DNA from: Solidesulfovibrio magneticus
GTDB taxonomy: Bacteria > Desulfobacterota > Desulfovibrionia > Desulfovibrionales > Desulfovibrionaceae
Reading direction: 5' to 3'
DNA: 8,594 bases
Assembly (NCBI GenBank): GCA_002482565.1
Contig: DLGG01000078.1
Location: forward strand, 24,895-33,488
Shown here: in pieces, positions 1 through 6,915 of the stretch
Numbering within the stretch: position 1 is the stretch's first letter
Layout of the letters: the number at the start of each line of letters is the position of its first letter
Translations under genes and position numbers: made by a program
The notes under the pieces: model-generated
What the model saw: only the letters and a program-made list of their open reading frames with translations
Told to the model about the DNA's origin: nothing
The model's database searches: none

Positions 1-111
1 CGGCCCTGAAATTTCAACGACCCGGTTCGCCCGGGGTTGCCCGGAATGGGAGGGAGCCGTCCGGTCGGATGGCGGGTCGGGAATAGGCGTTCAAGGTGTT
101 CGAAGGACGCC

Positions 112-151
112 AAAAAGCCCGTCGCGCCAGCCCTGTCGGGCCGGCGCGACG
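112..151 (-). terminator. Intrinsic terminator of the FmdB-type gene
   Basis: Read on the minus strand, a 9-bp perfect stem pairs 143-151 with 120-128 (CGTCGCGCC against GGCGCGACG). Inside it is a second 4-bp stem (138-141 with 130-133) closed by a 4-base loop, separated by a single A.C mismatch. The hairpin is followed after a few bases by five T residues (plus-strand A run at 112-116). It begins about 25 bases past the stop codon of the zinc-ribbon gene, which is where a Rho-independent terminator is expected. The plus strand has no T run after the hairpin, so it looks one-directional. Confidence 0.75.
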
Positions 152-176
152 AAGCGAAAATCGGAGCGGGAGCGGC

Positions 177-515
177 TTAGGCGTCGGAGCTGGACGCGGA
201 GGCGCTCGGGCAGGACGAACAGCCGCCGGATGCGCAGGGCGAGGCCGGAGCCGCCGCCTCGGCGGCCGGGGCTTCGGCGGGCTTGGACGAACCGTTGGAC
301 CCGTTGGCCGCGTTGCCCGAAGCGCTGCAACCGCCGTTGGCCTTGTAGTCGGTCACGTACCAGCCCGTGCCCTTGAGCACGAACGACGTGTTGGACATGA
401 AGCGCTTGCCGGGAGCGCCGCAGTCTTCGCAGGGCGCTTCGTCCACGTCGAAGCTGCGTTGAAGCACTTCGAATTCCTTGCCGCATTTGGTGCATTTGTA
501 TTCGTAGATGGGCAT
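177..515 (-). CDS. FmdB family zinc-ribbon protein
   Basis: This is a small 112-residue protein of the FmdB/CxxC_CxxC_SSSS family of putative regulatory zinc ribbons, whose biochemical role is generally unknown. The family signature is clear. The N-terminus is MPIYEYKC, a first CxxC lies at residues 8-11, a second at 29-32, and the motif SFVLKGTGWY follows at 44-53. The four cysteines should hold one zinc. From about residue 60 onward the protein becomes a low-complexity tail of Ala, Ser, Gly and Pro. The tail contains four more cysteines (63, 94, 99, 102), the last three spaced CxxxxCxxC. Such tails are common in the family but vary in sequence. The ATG at 515 is preceded by a strong GGAGAGG ribosome site. 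The gene stands alone, with a promoter-like sequence upstream and a terminator downstream. The family call is secure and the function is not. Confidence 0.9.
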   Translation of the reverse strand: MPIYEYKCTKCGKEFEVLQRSFDVDEAPCEDCGAPGKRFMSNTSFVLKGTGWYVTDYKANGGCSASGNAANGSNGSSKPAEAPAAEAAAPASPCASGGCSSCPSASASSSDA

Positions 516-558
516 GATCCTCTCCGCTTACGCCTTAGGGCCGTGAAATCCGGCCGCA

Positions 559-588
559 ACAAGTCCACCTTCGGCCCGGGTTTGTCAA
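559..588 (-). promoter_or_regulatory. Candidate sigma-70 promoter for the FmdB-type gene
   Basis: On the minus strand there is a perfect -35 hexamer TTGACA (588-583). Eighteen bases later comes a weak -10-like ACTTGT (564-559) preceded by TG in the extended -10 position. Transcription would start about 35 bases before the ATG at 515. The -35 element is convincing, but the -10 matches the consensus poorly, so this is only a candidate. Confidence 0.35.
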
Positions 589-643
589 GGGCCGATGCCA
601 GTGGCCGGGGGCGTCCCGGCAGCACTCGCCTTGGGCGAGCGCC

Positions 644-681
644 AAAAAGGTAAGCGGCCCGGCCGGCCAGTCAAGGGCCGG
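644..681 (-). terminator. Weak candidate terminator after the hybrid kinase gene
   Basis: On the minus strand, a 6-bp GC stem (676-681 with 663-668, 7-base loop) lies about 65 bases past the kinase stop codon. A run of five T residues (648-644) follows only after about 14 further bases. The distance between stem and T-run is too long for a typical intrinsic terminator, so the call is weak. No better candidate is visible between the kinase stop and the FmdB gene, and some read-through is possible. Confidence 0.2.
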
Positions 682-745
682 ACAGCCAAAAAACGTCCGT
701 CAAATCGCTGGAGCCGCTGCCGAGTCTGTGTGTCGGGCGTTTGCG

Positions 746-3217
746 TCAGTCGGGAATGATGATCACGCACACGCCGGGATAGGCGCTGAGCTTGCTCAGA
801 TCGAGGTCGTGGCCCCGCGAGGCCGGCACAAAGACCGTGCCGCAAAAGCCCTTCTCCAACGCCTGCCACAAACCGGGTTCCTCGCCCACCGACGTCACCT
901 CGCCCGGACACAGCAGAAACCGCCGCGACAGCCGCCGGCCGCCGTCGGCGGCATAGATCAGACACGGCCGGGCATCGTCCTCGGCCGGACCTTCGAGCAG
1001 GTTGCGCACGGCCGCCAAAAGCGCCTCCTCGTCCACGGGCTTGGCCAGGACCGCGTCGGCCCCGCTGGCCGCCCGTTCGCGGCTGGAGGCCACGGTCAGC
1101 ACCATCACCGGAATGTCCCGGGTGGCCGGCTCGGCCCGCAGCCGGCGGATGGCCTCGCGGCCGTCCATGCCCGGCATGTGCAGGTCCATGGTGATGCAGC
1201 CGGGTTTCCAGGCGGCGGCCAACTTGAGCGCCTCGGCCCCGCTGCGGGCCGTGGCCACGGCGTAGCCGCCCTCGGCCAGCACGGTTTCGAGGTAGCGTCG
1301 CACGGCGGCGTCGTCGTCCACCACCAGCACCCGCGAGGCATCGCCTTCGGCCGTGGGCGCGGCTCTGGCCGGACAGGCCGCCTCGGCCGCTTCCGCCGCC
1401 GGCCCGGCCAGGGCCGGCAGGGTGAAGCGGAAGACGCTGCCCTGGCCGGGCACGGATTCGGCCCAGATACGCCCGCCATGGCGTTCCACGATCTGGCGGC
1501 AGATGGGCAGCCCCAGCCCCGTGCCCTTGGGCTTTTCGGTCAGCGTGTCCCCGGCCTGTTTGAACTTCTCGAAAATGGTTTCCAGATCCTTGGCCGCGAT
1601 GCCCGGCCCGCTGTCCGCCACCGAAATCCGCACCTCCCCGCCGACCGCCGCAGCCGACAGGCGCACCCAGCCGGAGGCGGTGAACTTCACGGCGTTGCCG
1701 ATGAGATTGAGCAGCACCTGCACCAGCCGGTCGCGGTCGGCCATGACCGCCGGCAGATCCGAAGCGACCTCGGCGGTGAGCGCCAAGCCCTTGCGCGCCG
1801 CCAGAGGCGTGGCCGCCTTGACGGCGTGATCGGCCACGGCGGCCAGGGACACCGGCTCCATGTCCCATTCGCAGCGCCCGGACTCCATCTTGGCGATGTC
1901 GAGCACGTCGTCCACCAGTTCGGTGAGCCGCTCGCCCTCGGCCACGATGATGTCGAGGTTCTCGCGGATTTGCCCGGCTCCGCGCGCCACCCGGGCATCC
2001 TCCGGCGGCAAGGACGGAACCACCAGCTCCAGGAATTTGCGGCGGATGATCTTGGCAAAGCCGAGCACCGACGTCAGCGGCGTGCGCAGTTCGTGGGAAA
2101 CCGTGGAAATGAACTCGGTCTTCATCCGGTCCACTTCCTTTTCCACGGTGACGTCGCGCACGAGCAGGATGACCGCCGTGCGGTCCTGGCCGGGCAGGCG
2201 GAAGGATGTGGCCACGACCTTGCCCGTGCGGCCGTCGGACAGCTCCACTTCGGCTTCGGGGCAGGTTCTGTCGAACAGGCACGAGCCGGCCAGGGCGGCC
2301 ATGGCCGGCGGAAAGGCGTCTCGCACCCAGCGCCCGGCCGGGTCGGTTCCGGTCAGGCCGAACATGGCCAGCAGGGCCGGGTTGTGCAGGGTGGCCCGGC
2401 CGGCGTCGTCAACCACCAGCAGGCCGTCGGCCAGATTGTCGATAATGGCCTGGATGTGGGCCAGGGAGTCGTTGAGTTCGCGGGTGGTGTCGGCCACGGC
2501 CTGTTTGAGGTTGGACACCAGCACCGACAGCTGACCGGCCATGGAGCCCATGGCCCGGGCCAGCACGCCCACCTCGTCGTCGCTGGCCGGCGGCGGGGTG
2601 GCCGAGAAATCGTGGTCGCGGATTTTGACGGCATATTCGGCCAGGGCGGCCAGGGGCCGGGCGATGCCCGAAACCAGGGCGTAGAAGATGACCACGGCCA
2701 CGGCGAACATGGCCAGCATCAGCACTTCCTGGCGGATGACGGCCTCGCGCATGACCCGCCAGATGCCGGCCTTGTCCATGCCCACGCTCACCTGGCCGGC
2801 TTCGCCGGCCAGGATCGGGGCCGTGACCTGGATGAAATCCCCCCGGTCGGGGATCACGGCGTCGTCGATGGAAATGGCTTCCTGGTGGCTCACCGTGACC
2901 TGGGGCACGGTGGCCGGCATGGCCGGCAAAAAGGTGTGGGCCGCGATGCGCCCCATCCGGTCGGCCACAAAGACGTAGCCCACGCCTTCAATGCGCAGGA
3001 ACTCGTCGATCATGGCCTGGACCGAGGCCGCGTCCCCGCCGACCAGGGCGTCGGGGCTGGCGGCGGCGATGGCCATGGCGATGGCCCGGCCCTTGGTCAC
3101 GTATTCGTCGGTCAGGTGGCGGTGGAGCAGCCAGGCCGAGAGCAGGGCCGTGGCGTTGGCCGAGACCCCGAACACCAGCACGATGGCCAGCAGCGTCTTG
3201 CGAAAAAGCCGCGACAC
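746..3217 (-). CDS. Membrane-bound hybrid sensor histidine kinase with receiver domain
   Basis: This is an 823-residue inner-membrane sensor kinase. Two membrane segments (about 8-31 and 165-183) flank a periplasmic region of about 130 residues. That region contains GYVFVADRMGRIAAHTF (80-96), which resembles a Cache-type sensor. HAMP (about 184-240) and PAS (about 250-358) follow. The HisKA domain has phosphoacceptor His375 in FISTVSHELRTPL. The ATPase domain has its N box at Asn504/Asn508, G1 DSGPGI at 535-540, an F box from 549 and G2 GTGLGL at 565-570. The receiver (628-740) has acidic Asp634/635, phosphoacceptor Asp678, Thr708 and Lys726, so phosphorelay is expected. Residues 742-823 form an extra block not seen in a standard hybrid kinase. 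The start is GTG at 3217, 2 nt past the stop of the binding-protein gene and preceded by GAGG, so the two are probably co-translated. The ligand is probably presented by that binding protein. No output regulator is adjacent. The family call is secure and the signal is unknown. Confidence 0.93.
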   Translation of the reverse strand: MSRLFRKTLLAIVLVFGVSANATALLSAWLLHRHLTDEYVTKGRAIAMAIAAASPDALVGGDAASVQAMIDEFLRIEGVGYVFVADRMGRIAAHTFLPAMPATVPQVTVSHQEAISIDDAVIPDRGDFIQVTAPILAGEAGQVSVGMDKAGIWRVMREAVIRQEVLMLAMFAVAVVIFYALVSGIARPLAALAEYAVKIRDHDFSATPPPASDDEVGVLARAMGSMAGQLSVLVSNLKQAVADTTRELNDSLAHIQAIIDNLADGLLVVDDAGRATLHNPALLAMFGLTGTDPAGRWVRDAFPPAMAALAGSCLFDRTCPEAEVELSDGRTGKVVATSFRLPGQDRTAVILLVRDVTVEKEVDRMKTEFISTVSHELRTPLTSVLGFAKIIRRKFLELVVPSLPPEDARVARGAGQIRENLDIIVAEGERLTELVDDVLDIAKMESGRCEWDMEPVSLAAVADHAVKAATPLAARKGLALTAEVASDLPAVMADRDRLVQVLLNLIGNAVKFTASGWVRLSAAAVGGEVRISVADSGPGIAAKDLETIFEKFKQAGDTLTEKPKGTGLGLPICRQIVERHGGRIWAESVPGQGSVFRFTLPALAGPAAEAAEAACPARAAPTAEGDASRVLVVDDDAAVRRYLETVLAEGGYAVATARSGAEALKLAAAWKPGCITMDLHMPGMDGREAIRRLRAEPATRDIPVMVLTVASSRERAASGADAVLAKPVDEEALLAAVRNLLEGPAEDDARPCLIYAADGGRRLSRRFLLCPGEVTSVGEEPGLWQALEKGFCGTVFVPASRGHDLDLSKLSAYPGVCVIIIPD

Positions 3218-3219
3218 CC

Positions 3220-4482
3220 TCAGTCCTCGGTCTCGGCGATGGCCAGGCTGGCGGTTAAAGGCACAAGCCGGCCGTCCTTGGCGGTATTGAGGTAGACCAT
3301 GTCCAGGGCCTGATGGTTGGGGCCGGCCAAGGTGACGGGCCGGCCGATGCCGATGTCGATCTGGTCGATGGCGGCGGCCGCCGCGTCCAGGCCCTGGCGG
3401 TCGTCGGGGTCGGCCATGGCGTCAAGGACCGCCAGGAACAGGCGGGCGTTGAGATAGCCCTCGAAACCCACCGAGCTGCCGGCTTGGGAGGCCGGCGTAT
3501 CCCAGCCCCCGGGCGGCGGCAGACGGTCGCCAAGATCGGCCAGGGCCTGGCGGTAAGCATGGGCCGCCGGCAGGGTTTCGTCGCGCCAATCCGGCACGAC
3601 CTGGGAAAAGATGACGTCGTGCTCCAGATCGACGCCCAGACGCGCGCCCTCGGCGGCCAATTGGCGCAGGAGCAGTTCGCCGCCGGCAAAGGACACCACG
3701 CCGACAGCGGCGTCGAGGCCGGCCCGGCGGAAGTCGCGGATGGCGGCGGCGCAGGCCGGAGCCGGCCCGACCAGCAGGATCGCCTGGGGGGTGCAGGCGG
3801 CGAGCACCTTGGCCTGGGCGGCCATGTCGTCGGCCACCGTGGCTACCCGGGCAAAGGTGGCCTCGCCGCAAAGGGGCAGGTTGCGCCGGGAAAGCGCCCG
3901 CCTCGCCCCGTCCCAGCCGCTGCGGCCAAAGGCGTCGGCCTGGTGGCAGATGGCTACCCGGGTGGCCCCCCTGGCGACAAAGGCTCCGACCAGGGCGTCG
4001 ATCTCCTGGCGGTAGCTGGCCCGTAGATTGTAGACATAGCGGACATAGGGCGGGGTGCGCGAGGCCTCCAGGCCCGTGACCGGAAAAAACAGCCGAGCCC
4101 CCTGGTCGGCGTAGGCCCGCAGCACCGGCAGCACTCGGCTGACCGTGGGCGTGCCGAGCTGGGAAAAAAGGGCCAGGGCTTTGTCGCGGGTGAGGAAACG
4201 CACGGTGTTTTCGATGGCCGGTCCGGGTTCGTAACCGTCGTCGGCGGCGTGAAGGGCGACCTTGCGCAGCCCGGGCGCGGCCAGGACATTGCGGCTTTCC
4301 AGGCAGGCCAGCGCCCCCCGGTAGAGTTCCACGGCCATGGACCGGGTCGGACCGGAGAACCCGGCCGTCATGCCCAGGACGACAGGGCTGTGGTCCTGGG
4401 CCTCGGCCACGCCGAAAAGCGCCAAAACCAGGGCAAGCATCACGCCCGCGGCTTTGCGTAACCTGTCCGCCATCCTTCCCAT
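3220..4482 (-). CDS. Exported type-1 periplasmic solute-binding protein (LivK/Peripla_BP_6 class)
   Basis: From the chosen ATG this is a 420-residue protein resembling binding proteins of branched-chain amino acid and amide ABC transporters. Residues 1-28 look like a signal peptide: basic MADRLRK, a hydrophobic stretch, then likely cleavage after AEA. No lipobox cysteine is present. Family-like blocks include GMTAGFSGPTRSMAVELYRG (37-56), DDGYEPGPAIENT (81-93), LFSQLGTPTVSRVLPVLRAY (105-124) and VAICHQADAFGRSGWDGA (176-193). Two ATGs lie close together at 4482 and 4473, both with purine-rich upstream sequence. A longer TTG-initiated frame begins at 4521. I chose 4482 because it gives an AAGG ribosome site and a normal signal peptide. 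The gene is followed directly by a hybrid kinase and has no permease or ATPase neighbour. It may therefore act as the kinase's ligand-binding partner in the periplasm, as LuxP does for LuxQ. That role is inferred. A stray subunit of a transporter encoded elsewhere is the alternative. Confidence 0.88.
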   Translation of the reverse strand: MGRMADRLRKAAGVMLALVLALFGVAEAQDHSPVVLGMTAGFSGPTRSMAVELYRGALACLESRNVLAAPGLRKVALHAADDGYEPGPAIENTVRFLTRDKALALFSQLGTPTVSRVLPVLRAYADQGARLFFPVTGLEASRTPPYVRYVYNLRASYRQEIDALVGAFVARGATRVAICHQADAFGRSGWDGARRALSRRNLPLCGEATFARVATVADDMAAQAKVLAACTPQAILLVGPAPACAAAIRDFRRAGLDAAVGVVSFAGGELLLRQLAAEGARLGVDLEHDVIFSQVVPDWRDETLPAAHAYRQALADLGDRLPPPGGWDTPASQAGSSVGFEGYLNARLFLAVLDAMADPDDRQGLDAAAAAIDQIDIGIGRPVTLAGPNHQALDMVYLNTAKDGRLVPLTASLAIAETED

Positions 4483-4529
4483 GCCCTTCGCGCCCAAACG
4501 TCCGACGCATGAGATTTTCAAGGTATGAC

Positions 4530-4558
4530 ACCCTAGGCCGATTTGGAAAACGCGTCAA
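4530..4558 (-). promoter_or_regulatory. Candidate promoter of the binding-protein/kinase unit
   Basis: On the minus strand, TTGACG (4558-4553) is followed after 17 bases by TAGGGT (4535-4530). This would put the transcript start about 40 bases before the ATG at 4482. The -35 is good and the -10 is poor. The -35 lies inside the 13-bp palindrome at 4553-4565, so a protein bound there could control it. Confidence 0.3.
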
Positions 4559-4565
4559 ATTGACG
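4553..4565. repeat. 13-bp palindrome, possible operator
   Basis: The sequence CGTCAAATTGACG is a perfect 6-bp inverted repeat around one central A. It lies in the divergent region between the binding-protein gene and phoB and overlaps the candidate -35 of the binding-protein gene. Its size and symmetry fit a dimeric regulator site. Nothing in the window identifies the regulator. Confidence 0.4.
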
Positions 4566-4612
4566 GCCCGGAATTCGGGAAAGCGGCACGAAATTGTCGC
4601 CCAAAGCCTGAC

Positions 4613-4630
4613 GTTGCGCTTTGGCGCAAC
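4613..4630. repeat. 18-bp palindrome just upstream of the Pho box
   Basis: GTTGCGC and GCGCAAC form a perfect 7-bp inverted repeat around TTTG. It ends 2 bases before the Pho-box-like sequence at 4633. It could be a dimeric operator or an RNA hairpin. No T run follows on either strand, so it does not look like an intrinsic terminator. Confidence 0.45.
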
Positions 4631-4632
4631 TG

Positions 4633-4650
4633 GTGTCACACAATCGTCAC
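4633..4650 (+). promoter_or_regulatory. Putative Pho box upstream of phoB
   Basis: Two 7-base direct repeats, GTGTCAC and TCGTCAC, are separated by ACAA. This is the 7+4+7 layout of the PhoB binding site, whose consensus repeat is CTGTCAT/C. The GTCA cores start at 4635 and 4646, exactly 11 bases apart. A further GTCA starts at 4668, 22 bases on and so in the same helical register, while the copy expected at 4657 is degenerate. The site lies 66 bases before the phoB ATG, which fits autoregulation of the pho operon by phosphorylated PhoB. No convincing -10 can be picked; CATACA at 4655-4660 is the nearest candidate and sits closer than usual. Confidence 0.6.
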
Positions 4651-4715
4651 GCGACATACATCGCCGCGTCAAGGCGACGTGTTCTTGATGGCCCCGCAAA
4701 CCTCGAGGTGGTCGC

Positions 4716-5399
4716 ATGTCCAAGGATTCCATCCTGATTGTCGAAGACGACGAAGATATCGTCGAACTGCTCGCCTTCAATCTGCAAAGCGCCGGCTTCG
4801 TCGCCGAGACCGCCCGCGACGGTTACGAGGGCCTGGCCAAGGCCCGGCGCAATCCGCCGGCCGCCGTCATCCTCGACCTCATGCTGCCGGGGCTGGACGG
4901 CTTCGAGGTCTGCAAGGAACTCAAGCGCGATCCCAAGACCGCCAGCGCCCCCATCATCATGCTCACGGCCCGGGGCGAGGAAGTGGACCGCATCGTCGGG
5001 CTGGAGCTTGGGGCCGACGACTACGTGGTCAAGCCGTTTTCGCCGCGCGAGCTGGTCCTGCGCCTGCGCTCGGTGCTCAAGCGCCACGCCCCGGAGCCGG
5101 AAAAGCGCCAGGTGCTGGCCCGCGACGGCCTGTCCGTGGACATGGCCGCCCACCGGGTGAGCCTGGACGGGGTCGAGGTGGCGCTCACCGCCACGGAATT
5201 CAAGCTGTTGGCCGAGCTGTTCCAGAGCGCCGGCCGGGTGCTCACCCGCGACCGGCTGCTCAATTCCGTCTGGGGCTACGAATTCGAGGGCTATGCCCGC
5301 ACCGTGGACACCCATGTGCGCCGCCTGCGCCAGAAGCTGGGGCATTTCGCCGACATGATCGAAACCGTCCGGGGCGTGGGCTACCGGTTCAAGGAGTAG
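4716..5399 (+). CDS. phoB: Phosphate-regulon response regulator PhoB (OmpR/PhoB family)
   Basis: This is a 227-residue response regulator of normal PhoB length. The receiver domain (about 4-118) has the acidic pair Asp11/Asp12, phosphoacceptor Asp54 in ILDLMLPGLDG, Thr84, and Lys106 in DDYVVKPFSPREL. The C-terminal winged-helix DNA-binding domain (about 130-227) includes LTATEFKLLAEL, RDRLLNSVWGY, TVDTHVRRLRQKLG and the closing TVRGVGYRFKE. When phosphorylated by PhoR under phosphate limitation, PhoB binds Pho boxes and activates phosphate-uptake genes. The ATG at 4716 is preceded by GAGGTGG with 7 bases between GAGG and the start. The gene heads the phoB-phoR-pstB operon and has a Pho-box-like site upstream. 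OmpR-family members resemble one another closely, and the specific name rests largely on the neighbouring phoR and pstB. Confidence 0.92.
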   Translation: MSKDSILIVEDDEDIVELLAFNLQSAGFVAETARDGYEGLAKARRNPPAAVILDLMLPGLDGFEVCKELKRDPKTASAPIIMLTARGEEVDRIVGLELGADDYVVKPFSPRELVLRLRSVLKRHAPEPEKRQVLARDGLSVDMAAHRVSLDGVEVALTATEFKLLAELFQSAGRVLTRDRLLNSVWGYEFEGYARTVDTHVRRLRQKLGHFADMIETVRGVGYRFKE

Positions 5400-5402
5400 G
5401 CC

Positions 5403-6869
5403 GTGGCCGGCTCCGCCGCCCTGGGACTGCGGGCCGCCGCCGTGTGCGTGGCCGTGGCCGCCCTGGCCCTTGGCCTGTCGTCCCTGGTTCCGGCCACGGC
5501 CACGCCGGGCCAGCGTCTGGCCGCCAACGCCGGCATCTTGGCCCTGGCCGGAGCCGTGTTCTGGTTTTTCACCCGCCGCCTGTCGCGCTCCCTGGCCGAG
5601 GTGGTGGACGTGGCCCGGGCCATCGGCGACGGCGACTACCGCCGCCGGCTGCATTTGCTGCCCGGGGGCGAATTTTCCGTCCTGGCCGGGGCCGTCAACC
5701 AGATGGCCCGGGGCATCGAGGCCAACATCGCCACCATCGTGGCCCAGAAGACCCAGCTGCAAGCCATCCTGGACGGGATGCGCGAGGCGGTCATGGTCCT
5801 GGACGCCGCCGGAAAGGTGCGCGTGGCCAACCCGGCCCTGGCCCGGCTGGCTCCCATCGCCGCCGATCCCCTGGGACGGCGGCCCATTGAGGTCATCCCC
5901 AGCCCCGAGCTGCAGCTGGCCTGCGACCGGCTCCTGGCCGCCGATCCGGCCGGTCCCGAAGCCGAAAACGCGGCCGAGGCCGTGACCCTGGAAGCCCGGT
6001 TCGGCCCGGGCCGGGTCTATGAGGTGTCCCTGGTGCGCCTGCCCGGCCGGGACGGAGCCGAGGCCGGGGCGGTGCTGGTTTTCCACGACGTGTCCGAGAC
6101 CCGAAAGCTCTCCCGGGTGCGCCGGGACTTCGCCGCCAACGTCACCCATGAGCTGCGCACGCCGCTGACCTCCATCAAAGGCTACGCCGAGACCCTGCTC
6201 GGGGCCGCGCCGGAACTGGCCGCCGAAAAGCGGCGCTTCCTGGAAGTGATCCTCAAAAACGCCAATCACATGTCCAAGATGGTGGACGACATTTTAAACC
6301 TCGCCCGGCTGGAGGACGGCCAGGGGCCGGCCCCCGACGCCAGGGCCGAGGCCGGGGCCGCCCTGGCCGACGCCGTGCGCGAGTGCGAACCCCTGGCCCT
6401 GGCCCGGGGGCTGGAACTGGTCCGCGCCCTGCCCGAGGCCGGATTGGCCGTGGCCTGCGACCAGGGCCAGCTGGCCCAGGTCTGGCGCAATCTGCTCGAA
6501 AACGCCATCCGCTTCAGCCCGGAGGCCGGGCGCATCGTGCTGGCCGCCGCCCCCGATCCCGACCGGGGCCTGGTCCGGTGTTCCGTTCTCGACCAGGGGC
6601 CGGGCATCCCGCCCGAGGAACGCGAGCGGATCTTCGAACGCTTCTACCGGGTGGAGCGCCATCGCTCCAAAACCCCGGGCAGCACCGGCCTTGGCCTGGC
6701 CATCGTGCGCCACATCGTGGAGCGCCACGGCGGCCGGGTCTGGGTGGAGCGCGGCCGGGGCGAGATGCCCGGAGCCGCCTTCCATTTCACCCTGCCCATG
6801 GCCCAGCCGCCAAAGACCGAGCCGGCGGCCGAAAAGGCCGACTCCGGCCCGCGACCCCAGACCTCATGA
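5403..6869 (+). CDS. phoR: Phosphate-regulon sensor histidine kinase PhoR
   Basis: This 488-residue inner-membrane kinase should phosphorylate and dephosphorylate PhoB. Two membrane segments (about 8-30 and 41-57) are separated by only about ten residues, so there is no periplasmic sensor domain. This suits PhoR, which senses phosphate through the Pst transporter and PhoU. HAMP (about 58-110) and PAS (about 115-230) follow. The HisKA domain has phosphoacceptor His249 in FAANVTHELRTPLTSIKGYA. The ATPase domain has its N box at Asn363/Asn367, G1 DQGPGIP at 397-403, F box FERFYR at 411-416 and G2 GSTGLGLAIV at 426-435. A short Pro/Ala-rich tail follows residue 466. The start is GTG, 3 nt after the phoB stop, and the ribosome site AAGGAG (5391-5396) lies inside the last phoB codons, so translation is probably coupled. 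There is no receiver domain, unlike the hybrid kinase on the left. Confidence 0.92.
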   Translation: MAGSAALGLRAAAVCVAVAALALGLSSLVPATATPGQRLAANAGILALAGAVFWFFTRRLSRSLAEVVDVARAIGDGDYRRRLHLLPGGEFSVLAGAVNQMARGIEANIATIVAQKTQLQAILDGMREAVMVLDAAGKVRVANPALARLAPIAADPLGRRPIEVIPSPELQLACDRLLAADPAGPEAENAAEAVTLEARFGPGRVYEVSLVRLPGRDGAEAGAVLVFHDVSETRKLSRVRRDFAANVTHELRTPLTSIKGYAETLLGAAPELAAEKRRFLEVILKNANHMSKMVDDILNLARLEDGQGPAPDARAEAGAALADAVRECEPLALARGLELVRALPEAGLAVACDQGQLAQVWRNLLENAIRFSPEAGRIVLAAAPDPDRGLVRCSVLDQGPGIPPEERERIFERFYRVERHRSKTPGSTGLGLAIVRHIVERHGGRVWVERGRGEMPGAAFHFTLPMAQPPKTEPAAEKADSGPRPQTS

Positions 6870-6915
6870 ACAGGCCGACCGCCGACGCGCGTAACCGCCG
6901 CAGCAAGGAAACACC

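Noticed and set aside
1..110. A gene or element at the left edge
   Set aside because: No open frame with a start, ribosome site or recognisable motif is visible. It appears to be intergenic sequence beyond the FmdB terminator.
622..642. Hairpin (CTCGCC-TTG-GGCGAG with flanking pairs) as a terminator
   Set aside because: No T run follows it on the plus strand, and on the minus strand the T run comes before the hairpin rather than after it.
688..693. Run of six T on the minus strand past the kinase stop as a terminator
   Set aside because: No stable GC-rich stem lies immediately before it; the only pairing (GGAC with GTCC) puts the T run in the loop.
728..3295. Plus-strand open frame of 855 codons opposite the hybrid kinase
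   Set aside because: Its translation is rich in His, Gly, Arg and Gln with no domain pattern. It mirrors a gene with complete kinase and receiver motifs. Long antisense open frames are common in GC-rich DNA.
4483..4521. TTG-initiated 13-residue extension of the binding protein
   Set aside because: TTG is a rare start, and the extension would put extra residues ahead of a normal signal peptide. The ATG at 4482 has an AAGG site and gives a standard N-terminus. The extension cannot be fully excluded, because TAGGG lies 9 bases before the TTG.
4567..4579. Imperfect palindrome around GAATTC in the divergent region
   Set aside because: Only four outer base pairs form, and the symmetry is off by one base, so it is not distinguishable from chance in GC-rich sequence.
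4647..6269. Minus-strand open frame of 540 codons opposite phoB and phoR
   Set aside because: It is a shadow frame rich in Gly, Gln and His with no recognisable motif, lying across two clearly coding genes on the other strand.
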